Below are positions 11,095-21,129 of a DNA stretch of 64,000 nt, piece after piece. The stretch comes from Melastoma dodecandrum (Eukaryota; Streptophyta; Magnoliopsida; Myrtales; Melastomataceae), in the NCBI GenBank assembly GCA_029817715.1, contig JARUPY010000321.1:992001-1056000 (forward strand). The letters are read 5' to 3'. The number at the start of each line of letters is the position of its first letter. Position 1 is the stretch's first letter. Below the pieces are notes generated by a model that saw only the letters and a list, made by a program, of their open reading frames with translations, did no database searches and was not told where the DNA came from. A program made the translations under genes and the position numbers.

Positions 11095-11103
11095 CTTATA
11101 TAG
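11095..11103 (-). promoter_or_regulatory. Candidate TATA box of the pararetroviral transcript
   Basis: Minus-strand CTATATAAG, followed after about 30 nt by an AT-poor leader that runs to the primer site. The position fits a pregenomic RNA promoter. Whether it is still active is unknown. Confidence 0.5.
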
Positions 11104-11436
11104 ACACTCCTCATCCAAAAATAAGGTTTAGTCATAAAGACTTTTCCTTCAAGGTTTCGATTCGCAAATCTAACCGTTAGTTAGTTCTAATCAATTTTGA
11201 TTAATTCTAACTACTCTTGATTCCTTAAGGTATTGTTGTGGAGAACGATCAAAGAATTTTGACTCAGAGAGATGTGAGAGAAAATTCTCTATTCAGATCG
11301 CTTCCCCCAAATGAGGTAGAGGATTGTGAAATATATACACAACGAAGCCGGTGTCTATGCACTGTTTGCCAGCTCAAAAGTAAAAAGAATCTACTTTATC
11401 AAAAACTTACAAAAGCTAGCTAGACTACAAAATTGT

Positions 11437-12048
11437 CTATTCTAACTTTATACAATCTTCCTCTCCCTTCTGCATCATCGCTTCGTCTAGGGAGATTCCT
11501 TCATCTCTGGCGTGTGATGTCTCGCCAGTTCCTTCAGAGACTCCTCTTCCTTCAAAATTTTGTTGGGCTCTCTCCTCATCTTGTTTAAATCGCTGTGCTA
11601 AGGATTTGTCGGGGTAGTCAGCGATTTTTCTCCAGACTTTAAAGGTGTCCGTCCGGAGGCATAACTCAGAGTTTTCTCTCTTCCAGAAGCTATCTAGAAG
11701 ATCCAAAACTCTTCCCCATCCTCGCTTTCCTGTTTGTTCATCTGCATAACTGAGATAAGAGCGGAGGATCGTGACAGTTGTCATCCCGTCACTGAGCACA
11801 TAGTATAACTCCTTGCGGGCAAATACGCGCTCCAACACATCCTTCAGAGACTCAAGCTTTATGGCTTTTCTTACGGTTTTATCCTTGTAATACTTTCGCC
11901 ATAGACCTCTCTGATTAAGGTCCTGTCGTTGAGGTTCTATCAGATGCCTACTTTCACTAGGATGGATGTCCCATACTTGCATGTTGGGAAGGATAACTTT
12001 CCCAAACTTCTCATGTTCTTCCTCCTCCATCATAGTGCTAATAATCAA
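11437..12048 (-). CDS. Unrecognised pararetroviral ORF
   Basis: The ORF is 203 codons, acidic at the start and end and basic in the middle. It contains a Trp/Tyr/Arg-rich segment (about residues 45-75) and a helical segment with 'LLDSFWKREN'. Clearly related reading frame continues upstream in broken form to at least 12,340, so the original protein was longer. It follows the zinc-knuckle ORF and precedes the TATA box. It could be a translation-transactivator or other accessory protein by position, but nothing in the residues proves this. Confidence 0.4.
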   Translation of the reverse strand: MIISTMMEEEEHEKFGKVILPNMQVWDIHPSESRHLIEPQRQDLNQRGLWRKYYKDKTVRKAIKLESLKDVLERVFARKELYYVLSDGMTTVTILRSYLSYADEQTGKRGWGRVLDLLDSFWKRENSELCLRTDTFKVWRKIADYPDKSLAQRFKQDEERAQQNFEGRGVSEGTGETSHARDEGISLDEAMMQKGEEDCIKLE

Positions 12049-12696
12049 TGCCGTAGCATACTTTGATCAATAACCAAGGCATTCGAGTATGAACTTTACC
12101 AAGTGAGGCAATGGTTCTATCTGCTCTGGTTCTGATCTATCGATCTCCATAATATCGACAAAATCCGCATACAAATATGGTAAAGCAACTCCCACCATAC
12201 CTGAATTAATCCTCAGGGATGGCCACTTCTTCGATATCCAGTGTAGATACGGTTGAAGTACAGAGTTTTCCTCGAGTGAGGATTATCTCATATCCACTAC
12301 TACTTTCGAAGTCTCATAGTCTTTGACCTCACATGGTAGTATGGACATCGTTGTATTGAGAATTTATTGTCTATCCCTTACGGTTTTAGACAGTTATTCT
12401 CCATCTGCAGCCTTGTATGTTAACTTGGCCTCCAGATTTTTTATTTACTCTATCGCCTTTGCTGCAAAAGACTCAATTTGGCGTTGGTAATTATTTTTAA
12501 TACCGCCCATGAGTCCTCCACAGACAATAGTGGCATCCCAAGATAGGGATCCATCCTCGAAAGAGTCCAAATCAAAAAACCAAGATCCATCTAGATCTTC
12601 ATGACCTTTGTCATCGTGAGCTTGCTCACCAGGTTCTTTAACCGAACCTTTCTCATGAACTACTTCCTCAAGGTTCTCCTGAGTTTGAGGATTACC

Positions 12697-13491
12697 TTAT
12701 TCGAGTGCGGTTGGTATTTCATAGTTGAAATACTCGTCGTACTCCATTTCCGCCGTATCGTCAGGATGTTCTTCCTTTCGAACAACTGGCTCTCCAATGA
12801 AAGCTTTAAACTTAGCTTCCTCCTCAGCATACTCACTCTCCACTCGCTCTTTCTGTTCCTTCTGGCTCTGTAACAAAGCCTTATAGGATTTAACAGCTTG
12901 ATTTATGGAGACTTTCTGCTCTTTAGCCAGATAATTACGGCAATAATTGAACTGCTCCGTGGTTAATGGGTACCACCAAGGTTCTTCAACCTTTTCGTCC
13001 TTCTTAGGACCAGAAGACTTAAGCTGCTTCACTTTCTTCTTCTTTCTGGCTTTTTCCTGGAAATCCGCCTGAGCTTCTTCCTTCAGATCCGCCATCTTCG
13101 CTTTTCCTTTAGAACTTACCTCTTCAGGATTAGCCACCCTCTTTTGAGAGTCTTTCACGTTTCCCTTGGAGTTGATCTTATCTTCTCCCTTAGGACCCGT
13201 CATTCCCTTCTGGGAATTTTTCTTCGCATCTCCTTTGGAATTGGTTATTACCTTTTCCTTATGTTGAGCCATTCTCTTCTGAGAATCAATTTTCATCTTT
13301 CCTTTAGAGTTAGCCGAAGCATTCTCCTTAGGATCAACCAGCTCCTTTTGGAGATCTGTTTCCGCCTTTCTCTTGGAGTTGGTTATTACCTTCTCCTTGA
13401 GATTAGCCACTCCTTTCTGGGAATCCGCAGCTTTCAGCTCATTTGGACATTCGAATGATCTGTGTCCAGGTCGCTTGCACTGCCAGCACAA
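12697..13491 (-). CDS. Zinc-knuckle and Lys-rich protein (coat-protein-like C-terminal region)
   Basis: The ORF is 264 codons. A CCHC zinc knuckle (C-x2-C-x4-H-x4-C) occupies residues 2-15. Then come about five imperfect repeats of roughly 22-26 residues built on 'NSKGK..' and 'SQKR.A..KE' (residues 25-130), a basic cluster KARKKKKVKQLK, and a C-terminal helical part with a Trp-Trp pair. Just upstream, at about 13,560-13,600, is a second knuckle-like stretch with a changed first ligand and an in-frame stop; it is in this frame and not that of RNase H. Nucleic-acid binding is expected. In well-known caulimovirids such knuckles mark the coat protein, which usually precedes protease; here they follow RNase H. 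Confidence 0.55.
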   Translation of the reverse strand: MCWQCKRPGHRSFECPNELKAADSQKGVANLKEKVITNSKRKAETDLQKELVDPKENASANSKGKMKIDSQKRMAQHKEKVITNSKGDAKKNSQKGMTGPKGEDKINSKGNVKDSQKRVANPEEVSSKGKAKMADLKEEAQADFQEKARKKKKVKQLKSSGPKKDEKVEEPWWYPLTTEQFNYCRNYLAKEQKVSINQAVKSYKALLQSQKEQKERVESEYAEEEAKFKAFIGEPVVRKEEHPDDTAEMEYDEYFNYEIPTALE

Positions 13492-13546
13492 AGCTGATTT
13501 CGTTCCAGAATTGGAACTAGCATCACTATGCTCACTATCTCTCTTG

Positions 13547-15900
13547 TTAGGATTGGGACATACCTTCTTGGAGTGTCCTTCCTACTTGCATCCCCAGTAG
13601 ATCTTCCTCTTCGCGGCTGGATCCATCTGCAAGTTGTCTAGAGAGAGAGTCAGCTGTTATGTTTTTATCTGACGATATGTATTCAATATCGAATTTATAA
13701 TAGCTAAACCATTCCTGCAACATCAAAAGTCTAGCCTCCTTGAGATTCAGACTTATAAACCTTTTTACATAGGTCGAGTCAGAGCGCACTAAGAATTTCT
13801 TTGGTGCCAAAAATATGTAAAAGGCTTTTATTTCATTTTTTAAAGCCAATACCTCTTTTTCGTGTATCGGGAATCGGAGTTCGTACCCCTTAAAACTACC
13901 CGACCAATACTTATAAATGGGTCCAGGTTTCCTTCCTTTAGATTTAAGGACAGCTCCCCAAAACTCGTTAAAAGCATCAATTTCCAGGACTAACTCATCT
14001 TTGTTAGATGGTAAAGAGAGTTGAGGTAGATTTTTATCCTTTCTCTTAATTCTCTGAATAGCCTGAGTGTCCTCATCTTCCCATAACCAAGGATTTATAG
14101 AAGATGTTTTCTTCGAAATCCTCCCTAGATCTTGGGAAAGATCTTTCACAAACTTTCTTACATAGTTAACAAATCCACAAAATCTTTGGACTTGTTTTCT
14201 ATCCTCAAGTCTGTCAGGAAAATCAACTATTTTTTCGGCAATATGACTTTGCAATTTAATTTTTCCTTGCTCAATCTCCATGCCTAAAAAATTAATTAAC
14301 TCCTTAAACCATTCTATCTTCCTTTCTGATAGAATCATGCCCTCTTGTCGGAAGACATCAGTCACCTTGTCAAGGTGCCTCATGTGGTCGTCTTCAGTCT
14401 GACTGTAGACTAGTACATCGTCAATATAGACCGCACAAAATTTTCGGACTTGCTTGAAAGCATTATCAGTTTTGCGCTGAAATACGCCTGGAGCATTTTT
14501 CAGGCCGAACGGCATCACCGGCCATTCAAACATTCCTTGCGGAGCATTGAAGGCAGTTAGAGGTACCAACTCTTCTTCCATCTTGACTTGCTAGTATCCA
14601 CTTTTCAAGTCAAATTTTGAGAAGAATTTTGGTTGGCTCAAACTAACTCTATCAATTAGGTCTCCTGTAGTGGGAATCTTATAGCCATCGTCTTTTGTAG
14701 CTTTGTTAATCTATCGATAGTCCATAATCATTCGTGCCTTCCCTCGCACCTGCTCGGCATGATTAATTACCATAAAGGCAGAACTAGAATGTGGACTGTA
14801 ACTGTCCCTAATCAAGCCTTTTCCAAGCAACTCAGGAATTTGTTTGTCAAACTCCTCAACCATTTCAGCCGTATACGTAATGTTTCTGGCTCTTATAATG
14901 GTTCCGGGATCTTTTAATTCGAGTCTAGCCCTTAAGTTATTCCTACTCCACAATTTTAATGGATCTTCACTAAAATTGTCGGCAAGTTTTACCAGGAACT
15001 TATCCAATTTTGTCCCGGTTAACTGTACTGCCATACACACTTCTTGTTTAGGAAACAAGTCGTCATACCAGTTAGAACTCCTGGTATTCGTCGGAGAAAA
15101 CAGGGTTTGTTCCCATGAATCGATTTCATCCAACTGTAGATCACCACGCTGAGCTCGCACTCTGAAAGCTCTTTCACATGGTGAATTACCACAGTATTCT
15201 GTCCGCTTTGCCGGATAAAACCCAAACTTTAACCGCAACTTAGGTTCTGGGAGAATACTGATTTTCACCCCACCAATGGACACATAATGGACATCCTGCA
15301 CAAAAGGTAAATTTTCCTTTTGTCCCTTTAGAAAGGCATTATCAATTATGATGTCTGCCTCTAATAAAGGATGGGCCAGGATCTCTTTTATGATGAACTG
15401 TTGTCCACCAATAAAGACAGGCACATTATTGGCTTGATGGCTTACGATTGTCGCCATTCCATCTACATTCACCATATGGATGGGTTTCTGCAGTGGTTTT
15501 CACCACTCATCTGGTAGCGCATTGAGTCTAGCACAACTTATGCTACACCCAATATCTATCAAAGTATCCAGGGAATACTCATAGTATCCAGGAAATTTGA
15601 AAGTTAGAGCTACATAAGTGCTCAAATCTTCCTTCCTGACACTAAAACCAATGTTCCTGGGTACTTCTTGGGATGGTTCTATCATCCTGCAGATTTCGTC
15701 TACTGACATAGACCTCTGCTCGGCTATTTGCTCAATAACCTTACAGACTTCATGAATACTAGATAAAGAGTTATCCGGATAGGTAACTCTCATCATCCGT
15801 ATTGATTCGTCTCTCGGTTGATCTACCGAATCTTCATAGACTAGTCGTGACACCTGTCTATATCCTACGATTCTACCCGTATGTTGAGACGGGCTTCTCG
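13547..15900 (-). pseudogene. Pararetroviral protease - reverse transcriptase - RNase H
   Basis: One reading frame runs from about 15,900 to 13,547 with three in-frame stops at 15,500-15,502, 14,711-14,713 and 14,591-14,593. The protease active-site triplet (Asp-Ile-Gly) lies near 15,557. RT begins near 15,000, and its YIDD catalytic box is at 14,417-14,428, preceded by 'MPFGLKNAP'. RNase H covers about 13,950-13,640, with the 'SGSFKGYE' and 'NITADSLSRQ' signatures. Domain order and wording match Caulimoviridae. The stops mean no full-length enzyme can be made from this copy. Confidence 0.8.
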
Positions 15901-18900
15901 AATCTGTAGACCTTCTAATTTCCACTTGGATCGCTGTCATTTCTCTTTTTCGAATGGCCACCTCGGCCTGACCTTTCTCAAACTTCGTTAACAGTTCTGT
16001 GATCTCGGCCCTCAGTCGTTGATTTTCTTTGACCAAACGTCGATGTTCAGTAACAATCGCTGTCATCTTGTCTTGGGCAGATTGGATATCGGTCAGCTTC
16101 GAAGAAAATTCCCTCCATTGCTTATCATCCAAAAGAACCTTCTCCCAGCCTTCCCAGGATCTCCAAAACGATTCCCTGACGTTTTGTCGTACGCCTAGCA
16201 GAGTAATTGGTGCTTTGGCGTATCTTTCAATGGCGTCAATGATCTGGAAGATCTCATCGAAGTTGGACCTTGACGGTTCTTCGCAGCGCAGCTCTTCAAG
16301 CAATCTCAATGCAAGCCTAAAAGGTTCGTTTGGAGCGATATTCACCTGATCCACATTGCTCGATGAGGCCACATGACTGGCACTCATTGGGACCTTCATT
16401 GACGATAATTCTAAGTCATTCTGCTAAAAATAATATAAACGTTAGTCTATATTTTTGAAACACTATAGACAGTGAGGATCAATACCTTCATTTTCTCAAA
16501 GAGTTCGAAGAAAGTGACTTCCATTTCCCTGGACGCCTCCGGCGTTCGACATTCCCCTTTGACGTTTTCCATAGGTATTGTACCTGTTGGAGCAAGCATA
16601 GCATCTACCGAAGGAGGAGCTCGTTCTTCTACAATGTCCCTAGGAGGTTTCGCTTCCGTCAAGGGAGCGACGTTCACCTGCGAAGGTATATTCGGATAAG
16701 AGTTAACAGGGGAGTCGTCACATTCAAATGATGTGACTTCGATCGTTCTGTCAGGAATGGTTTCACCAATGGTTGGATCAGAAGAGATCGAATAGACCTG
16801 AATAGGTGAAGAGTCAAGTAAAATTCAGATTTATTTAAAATGAATTTGAAATATATACCTCTACGTCCTGCGTAGGGTTTGCATCTTGGAGAACGTTTGT
16901 ATTGACGTTACTATTAGCCCTCTCGTTCGAACTCTCTTCGGAGACATCTCTTGTCACTCCTTCGGTGGCACCTCCGATAATAATTGAAGGATCTTCTGCT
17001 TCGGGCGAAGGTGGCGTGAATAGGTCTTCATAATCGATGTGCGCATGAAAAACAAATTTAAAATCCCAACATACTTTCGATTTAAGCGTTGATTTCAGTC
17101 TTACCATATCAAACTCTAGGTTTCGTTCCAGAGGCTTTGGAGGAATCCTGCTCTTATCAGTAATCGAAGTATCAACTGTCGAATGATCGATCACTGGTGG
17201 GACTACTTCGTCTAATCCTTCCTTCTCAGCAATTGGAGGATCAGCGATCGAAGGTTTGGTGGTTTGAGGATCTTTTTCAAGTGAGTCATCCCCTTGTGGA
17301 AGATTTTCTTCAGCGATGGGAGCAGGCTTGTTCTTTTTGGGATGTCAGGCAAGGTTTGCTTCCACTTCCTCTACGGTATCCTCCGACGATTCACCCTTGC
17401 TGGTCGAGGAAGCCCGAGTGTTAGGTTTCTTCGATGGAACTATCGGCGTCACTCGCTTCCTCTTCAGTCTTCCCTTCTCAGTAGGGACAGAAGACGAAGC
17501 GTTGTCTAGTACTCCTGGAAGGGTTGATTTGGTCAAAATCGATTTCAATCAAAGTCGATACAAGGGAGTTCAGAGCTAATACCTGGCATCAATGATTTCT
17601 CATGTTTTCCGATGAGACCACTGAGGAAGTCGTCTTTTTCTATCAATGGCTTTGTCCCTTTCCTAGGAAAGTTAGCCTTCTTGAGTAACTTGTTGCAAAC
17701 CTTCTTCCAGCACCAATCAAATCCGTGGGTTGTGTCGCATCCTTCTCTGTTTTCGCCGAATACGATTTTGCAGATCGATCAATTCAGGGTGGCAAGCAAC
17801 TATGGAAGAAAAGTTTGTTGATTGCCATTTAATAGTATGATCGGTCATCAAGCTGTTCGTCTTACCAAGTCGATATATGTAAGACTGATGTTGTTGCGTT
17901 CATCGAGATTAGTGTTATATGAGTCGATGAAAGGGAAAGGGCAGGTGTGAGCGAATCCTAGCTGTCTCGCCACAAATTAAGGATTGTAAGTTTCGACAAA
18001 GAGTCCTTTGACGTTGCAGCCAGGCAAGTCTCGTGGGGTTAGCACTTGATCCCATAATGGGTCTCCTGGTTTCGAGGTCTGTCCAAGCTTTCTGTGATTC
18101 ATGCTTCCAAGGTACGGTTGCCAGCAGGGTTTGCTGATCTTCAGGAGTCGGTTAAGGTACCCTGTAGCAGATTCTCTTCCCCAGTTCTCGTATCAGAAGA
18201 AGCGAACGATCATTAGCCCATAGAAAGCCGTAGACGTGTTATCTGCTGACAGCTTGAAGTTGTGCAAACCGGGGAAATACATGTGTTCCCATGCTAAGGT
18301 AATCCACAATGGACCCGATGCCGGTCTAGCTGGAAATGCTCCTGGGTTCTTTGAATCGACCGCAACAGCTTCGAAGTGAACTCGATAAATCAGGCCAAGT
18401 AGGAACTGAGCCATCACTACTGGCCCCTCCGCCTTAACCAAACAATTCGCTACTAGTCCCATGTGTTGTAGTGACTATTTGCTACAGCTGCAATAAATGT
18501 ACTTCGCGAGCCATTCGATCATGAATTGGTATTCCTCCTTGTCACCTTATTCCTCTGGGCTCTTCTTCAAGTGAACATTGATGATCGAACCAAGACGTTG
18601 TCCCTTCTTGAACTTGAAATCATCAATTCTTTCAACCAGTCTGACTGGTTGCCTGACGCAGCGACATCCTGTCAAACAGATCACATCCGGGATGGTGATG
18701 GTCATGGGGCCTTCTGGAAGAATTAAAAGCAGTTGGTTGAAACATTCCACAGAGATAGAAGGGTTGCGACCGGTCGATGGGTACATCTCATTGGCTCTGT
18801 CGACTCTTTGACCAGATTGTAGATCCCTATTTCCTCCCATTTCTTGCGTCGAATCTCGGTCATGTCTACACCTGTAGTGGACCAGATTGTAGGTTCCCTT

Positions 18901-19356
18901 TCGGGGAACCTGTCTACACCTGTAGTGGGGAATCCGTGTAAGATTTGGCTGGAATTGGTCGAGTCGTTGGTATCAGAAGATCGATCTTTGTCAGAAGAGC
19001 GGGTCTTGTCAGCAGGGTTGATTCTTGCTGGAAGATCGATTTTTATCAGATGATCGATTCTTCCCAGGGGGACGACTCTAGTTACCCGGATCGATGAAGC
19101 TCTCCCTACAGATCGGTAAGATTGTGGGCTTGGAGAGAAGGTAGTCGTGGGGTACATGTGTCTCGTCTGCCGTGGAGCCAATATGGGTAGCATTGATCAG
19201 ATGACCTAAAGTTTTCTGTCCCTTCACCCTCTTCTTATCATCGACGAAGTCGTTTGTCTTTCTGACCAATTCCTGCGTCGACAGATTCCTGAACCTATCG
19301 AAATAACTGTCGGTACCTTTTAATGGCGCATGATGATAGAACGACGGAGGGGCCAT
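15900..19356 (-). pseudogene. Antisense accessory gene of a Tat-lineage retrotransposon (plant mobile domain type)
   Basis: The minus strand has a series of ORFs starting at ATG 19,356: 19,356-19,078 (N-terminus, 'MAPPSFYHHAPLKG'), 18,840-18,547, 18,462-18,193, 17,548-17,345, 17,194-16,835, 16,677-16,447, and the first 150 or so residues of 16,399-15,500. The early parts read like an aminotransferase-like plant mobile domain protein. The later parts are Ser/Pro/acidic linker and a final coiled coil (about 16,150-15,940). The gene points away from the LTR at 19,505 and starts 148 bp from it. Tat-lineage Ty3/gypsy elements are known to carry such an antisense ORF next to the 3' LTR. Several joins look like introns, but I could not define all exons, and some stops may be real damage. 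Confidence 0.5.
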
Positions 19357-19504
19357 GAATAATAAGATTTTTGGCTGAGGGAGAAAGAGGGAGCAAGCGG
19401 CGCAATAAAAACAGAAGATATGAAAGGAAGCGGACGAGTGAAAGGCGAGGGTTATATAGAGAAAGCTAGAAGATGAAGGGGCGTTTCGGAGGAAGGGGGC
19501 CAAA

Positions 19505-19973
19505 TGTTTACATAGTAAATGACATTTTGGGCCTCCAGCGATGGGCTTTGGTGGACACTGAGATCGACAGAGGTATTCGCCAGGATAAGGATCGATGCTG
19601 GGACAGGCCGAGGGAGTGCTGATCGACAGACATCGTGATCGAAGATAGAGTTCCATCGACCGTCTTTAGTTTCGACAAGGGACCTCAACGTCTGGAGCCG
19701 GTGTATTCGTAGCATCGATAGTGGCGTCGTTATAGTAGTCAATCGATAGGTAGTTTTAGGATAATCACCAAGTGGTAAATATGTGTTGGGGCGACGGTTA
19801 TTAATTATATAAGCCAACCCTGATCTGTTGTAGACACACGACAATCATTCCATGACCCCGAAAGGCTGTTTAATTATCAACCTATCTGTTCGTTTTAAGT
19901 GTTGTGCAATGACTGTAAGTTTTTCTCTTTAATCTTAGTGAATTCTTGTTCTTTCGTTCGTTTGTTTACTTTA
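19505..19973 (+). repeat. LTR of a Tat/Ogre-type gypsy element, copy 1
   Basis: This copy is 469 bp, starting TGTTTACATAGTAAATG. It is the reverse-complement counterpart of 44,797-45,275 along its whole length, including 'gggcctccag.gatgggcttt' and 'taggataatcacca'. It is followed directly by TTGGCGACCACATTC, a primer-site-like word of the tRNA-Arg kind used by Ogre elements. Internal sequence of the family lies on both sides: the antisense gene to the left and the leader to the right. Confidence 0.75.
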
Positions 19974-20043
19974 TTGGCGACCACATTCTATCCAACACTT
20001 TAAGTCTCCAATATATCACAACGTGTTTTGCCACGCGAACAGC
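19974..20043 (+). other. Primer-site leader of the Tat element
   Basis: The sequence 'ttggcgaccacattctatcc' through 'gttttgccacgcgaacag' matches the minus-strand leader at about 44,727-44,796. Similarity stops at about 20,043, where the next element begins. Because this leader belongs 3' of a 5' LTR, its presence to the right of an LTR that also has 3' internal sequence on its left is unexpected. Confidence 0.6.
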
Positions 20044-20379
20044 CGATGCCAGATTTGAAGGTACACAAGCACAAATAAATTAAGTGGTGATAGAGGTAGC
20101 CTTTGAGTTGCTGCATAAGGTGAGGAAAATGATGGGTAGTCTGGATGCGGGGTTGGATATGATTGATGGGAAAATGATGTCACTCGAGATTAAGATGGGT
20201 CAGATATCCTGGGAAGGTTGTTGATGCCCCCTCTGTGGGAAAGAAGAACCACTGAGGCACCGATCTCGAGTAGAGCGGCTGTTTCGGATGAGATGGCCAG
20301 TGCAACTAATCCGGGTGCAGTTGTTAGTGAAGAAGATGAAGGTTGGTTTTGACGGGGATTTGGCAGGGTTACTGCTAGT
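20044..20379 (+). other. Degraded retrotransposon-like sequence
   Basis: A broken frame from about 20,088 ('VAFELLHKVRKMMGSLD') looks like a helical gag-type leader, but stops follow quickly. The sequence lies between the Tat leader and the captured gene pieces. Confidence 0.3.
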
Positions 20380-20523
20380 GTGACTCGGAAGCTTTCTAGT
20401 ATGACTTACCCCATTCAGACTGCTTGGAAAGTCCTTGATGTAGCACCAGAGGAGATGATTATGGATTTTTTGTGTCAGAATATAAGTGAGAAGGGTAGGG
20501 TTATGATGGATGCTATTGATGTA
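20380..20523 (+). pseudogene. Unidentified captured exon-like segment
   Basis: This is the first 48 codons of a frame that continues straight into the hydroxyacyl-CoA lyase piece. The wording ('APEEMIMDFLCQNISEKGR') looks like real protein and does not belong to the lyase. I cannot name its source. It could be a fourth host gene or retrotransposon gag. Confidence 0.35.
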
Positions 20524-21129
20524 CTTAGTTCGCAGATTGAGAAGGCTGTCAATTTGGTCAGACATGCTGAGTGACCTGTGCTCCTGTCCGGTAAAGATGC
20601 GGCGGATGTTCCGACCGAGAACGAACTGAAGCAGCTGGTGGAAAAGGCAAGAATTCCCTTTTTTCCAACCGTTATGGATAAGGGGTTATTGCCTGACACT
20701 CGCCCGTTGGCTACTACAACAGTCTGGTCCCTTGCTAACGGGAAGTGTGACGTGGCACTAGAAGTCGGAGTGCAGCTTAATTGGGTGTTTCATTGTTGGG
20801 AACTGCACAAGTGGTCCCCTAAGGTGAAGTTCATCCTGGTCTATGAATCAAAAGAGGAGGTGGATTTGAGGAAGGCGACTGTGGATTTAGTGGGTGATGG
20901 GGATACACATGAAGTTTTGGAATTGATCAATAGGGAGGTAAGGAACGATAACTATTTTTTAGGGATATTGGACCCCTGGTTAGAGACCATCTCGAAGAAG
21001 CCCAAGGACAACATGTCTAGGATGGAGGGTCAGCTTTTTAAGGATGTTATCCCGTTTAACTTCATGTTTCTGATGAGGATCATTAGGGATGCTATTGCTG
21101 GGTTGGGTAGTCCTGCACCTGCTTTGGTG
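20524..21129 (+). pseudogene. 2-hydroxyacyl-CoA lyase (HACL) fragment
   Basis: The frame matches the central domain of plant 2-hydroxyacyl-CoA lyase / oxalyl-CoA decarboxylase, a peroxisomal thiamine-diphosphate enzyme of fatty-acid alpha-oxidation. Landmarks are 'QIEKAVNLVRHAE', 'MDKGLLPDTRPLA', 'NGKCDVAL', 'DLVGDGDT', 'LELINREV' and 'NFMFLMRIIRDAI..LGSPAP'. One in-frame TGA lies at 20,575-20,577. The N-terminal domain and the C-terminal cofactor-binding domain are missing, so no lyase activity is possible. The piece ends at about 21,129 and is joined in frame to pantothenate kinase sequence. Confidence 0.75.

Larger units (their letters stand above)
10260..15900 (-). mobile_element. Endogenous pararetrovirus (Caulimoviridae-like), degraded
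   Basis: Read on the minus strand, the order is aspartic protease, reverse transcriptase, RNase H, zinc knuckle plus Lys-rich protein, an unrecognised ORF, a TATA box, a leader with a coiled-coil ORF, and a tRNA-Met primer site. There is no integrase and no LTR, and the RNase H follows the caulimovirid pattern rather than the gypsy one. The pol frame has at least three in-frame stops (15,500-15,502, 14,711-14,713, 14,591-14,593) and frame changes after RNase H, so this copy is dead. Movement-protein sequence is not visible. The right edge at about 15,900 runs in frame into coiled-coil sequence of the adjoining Tat element; the exact junction is inferred. Confidence 0.75.

Noticed and set aside
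12601..13600. Plus-strand hydrophobic ORFs opposite the Lys-rich viral ORF
   Set aside because: They are antisense mirrors of Lys/Glu codons and have no independent support.
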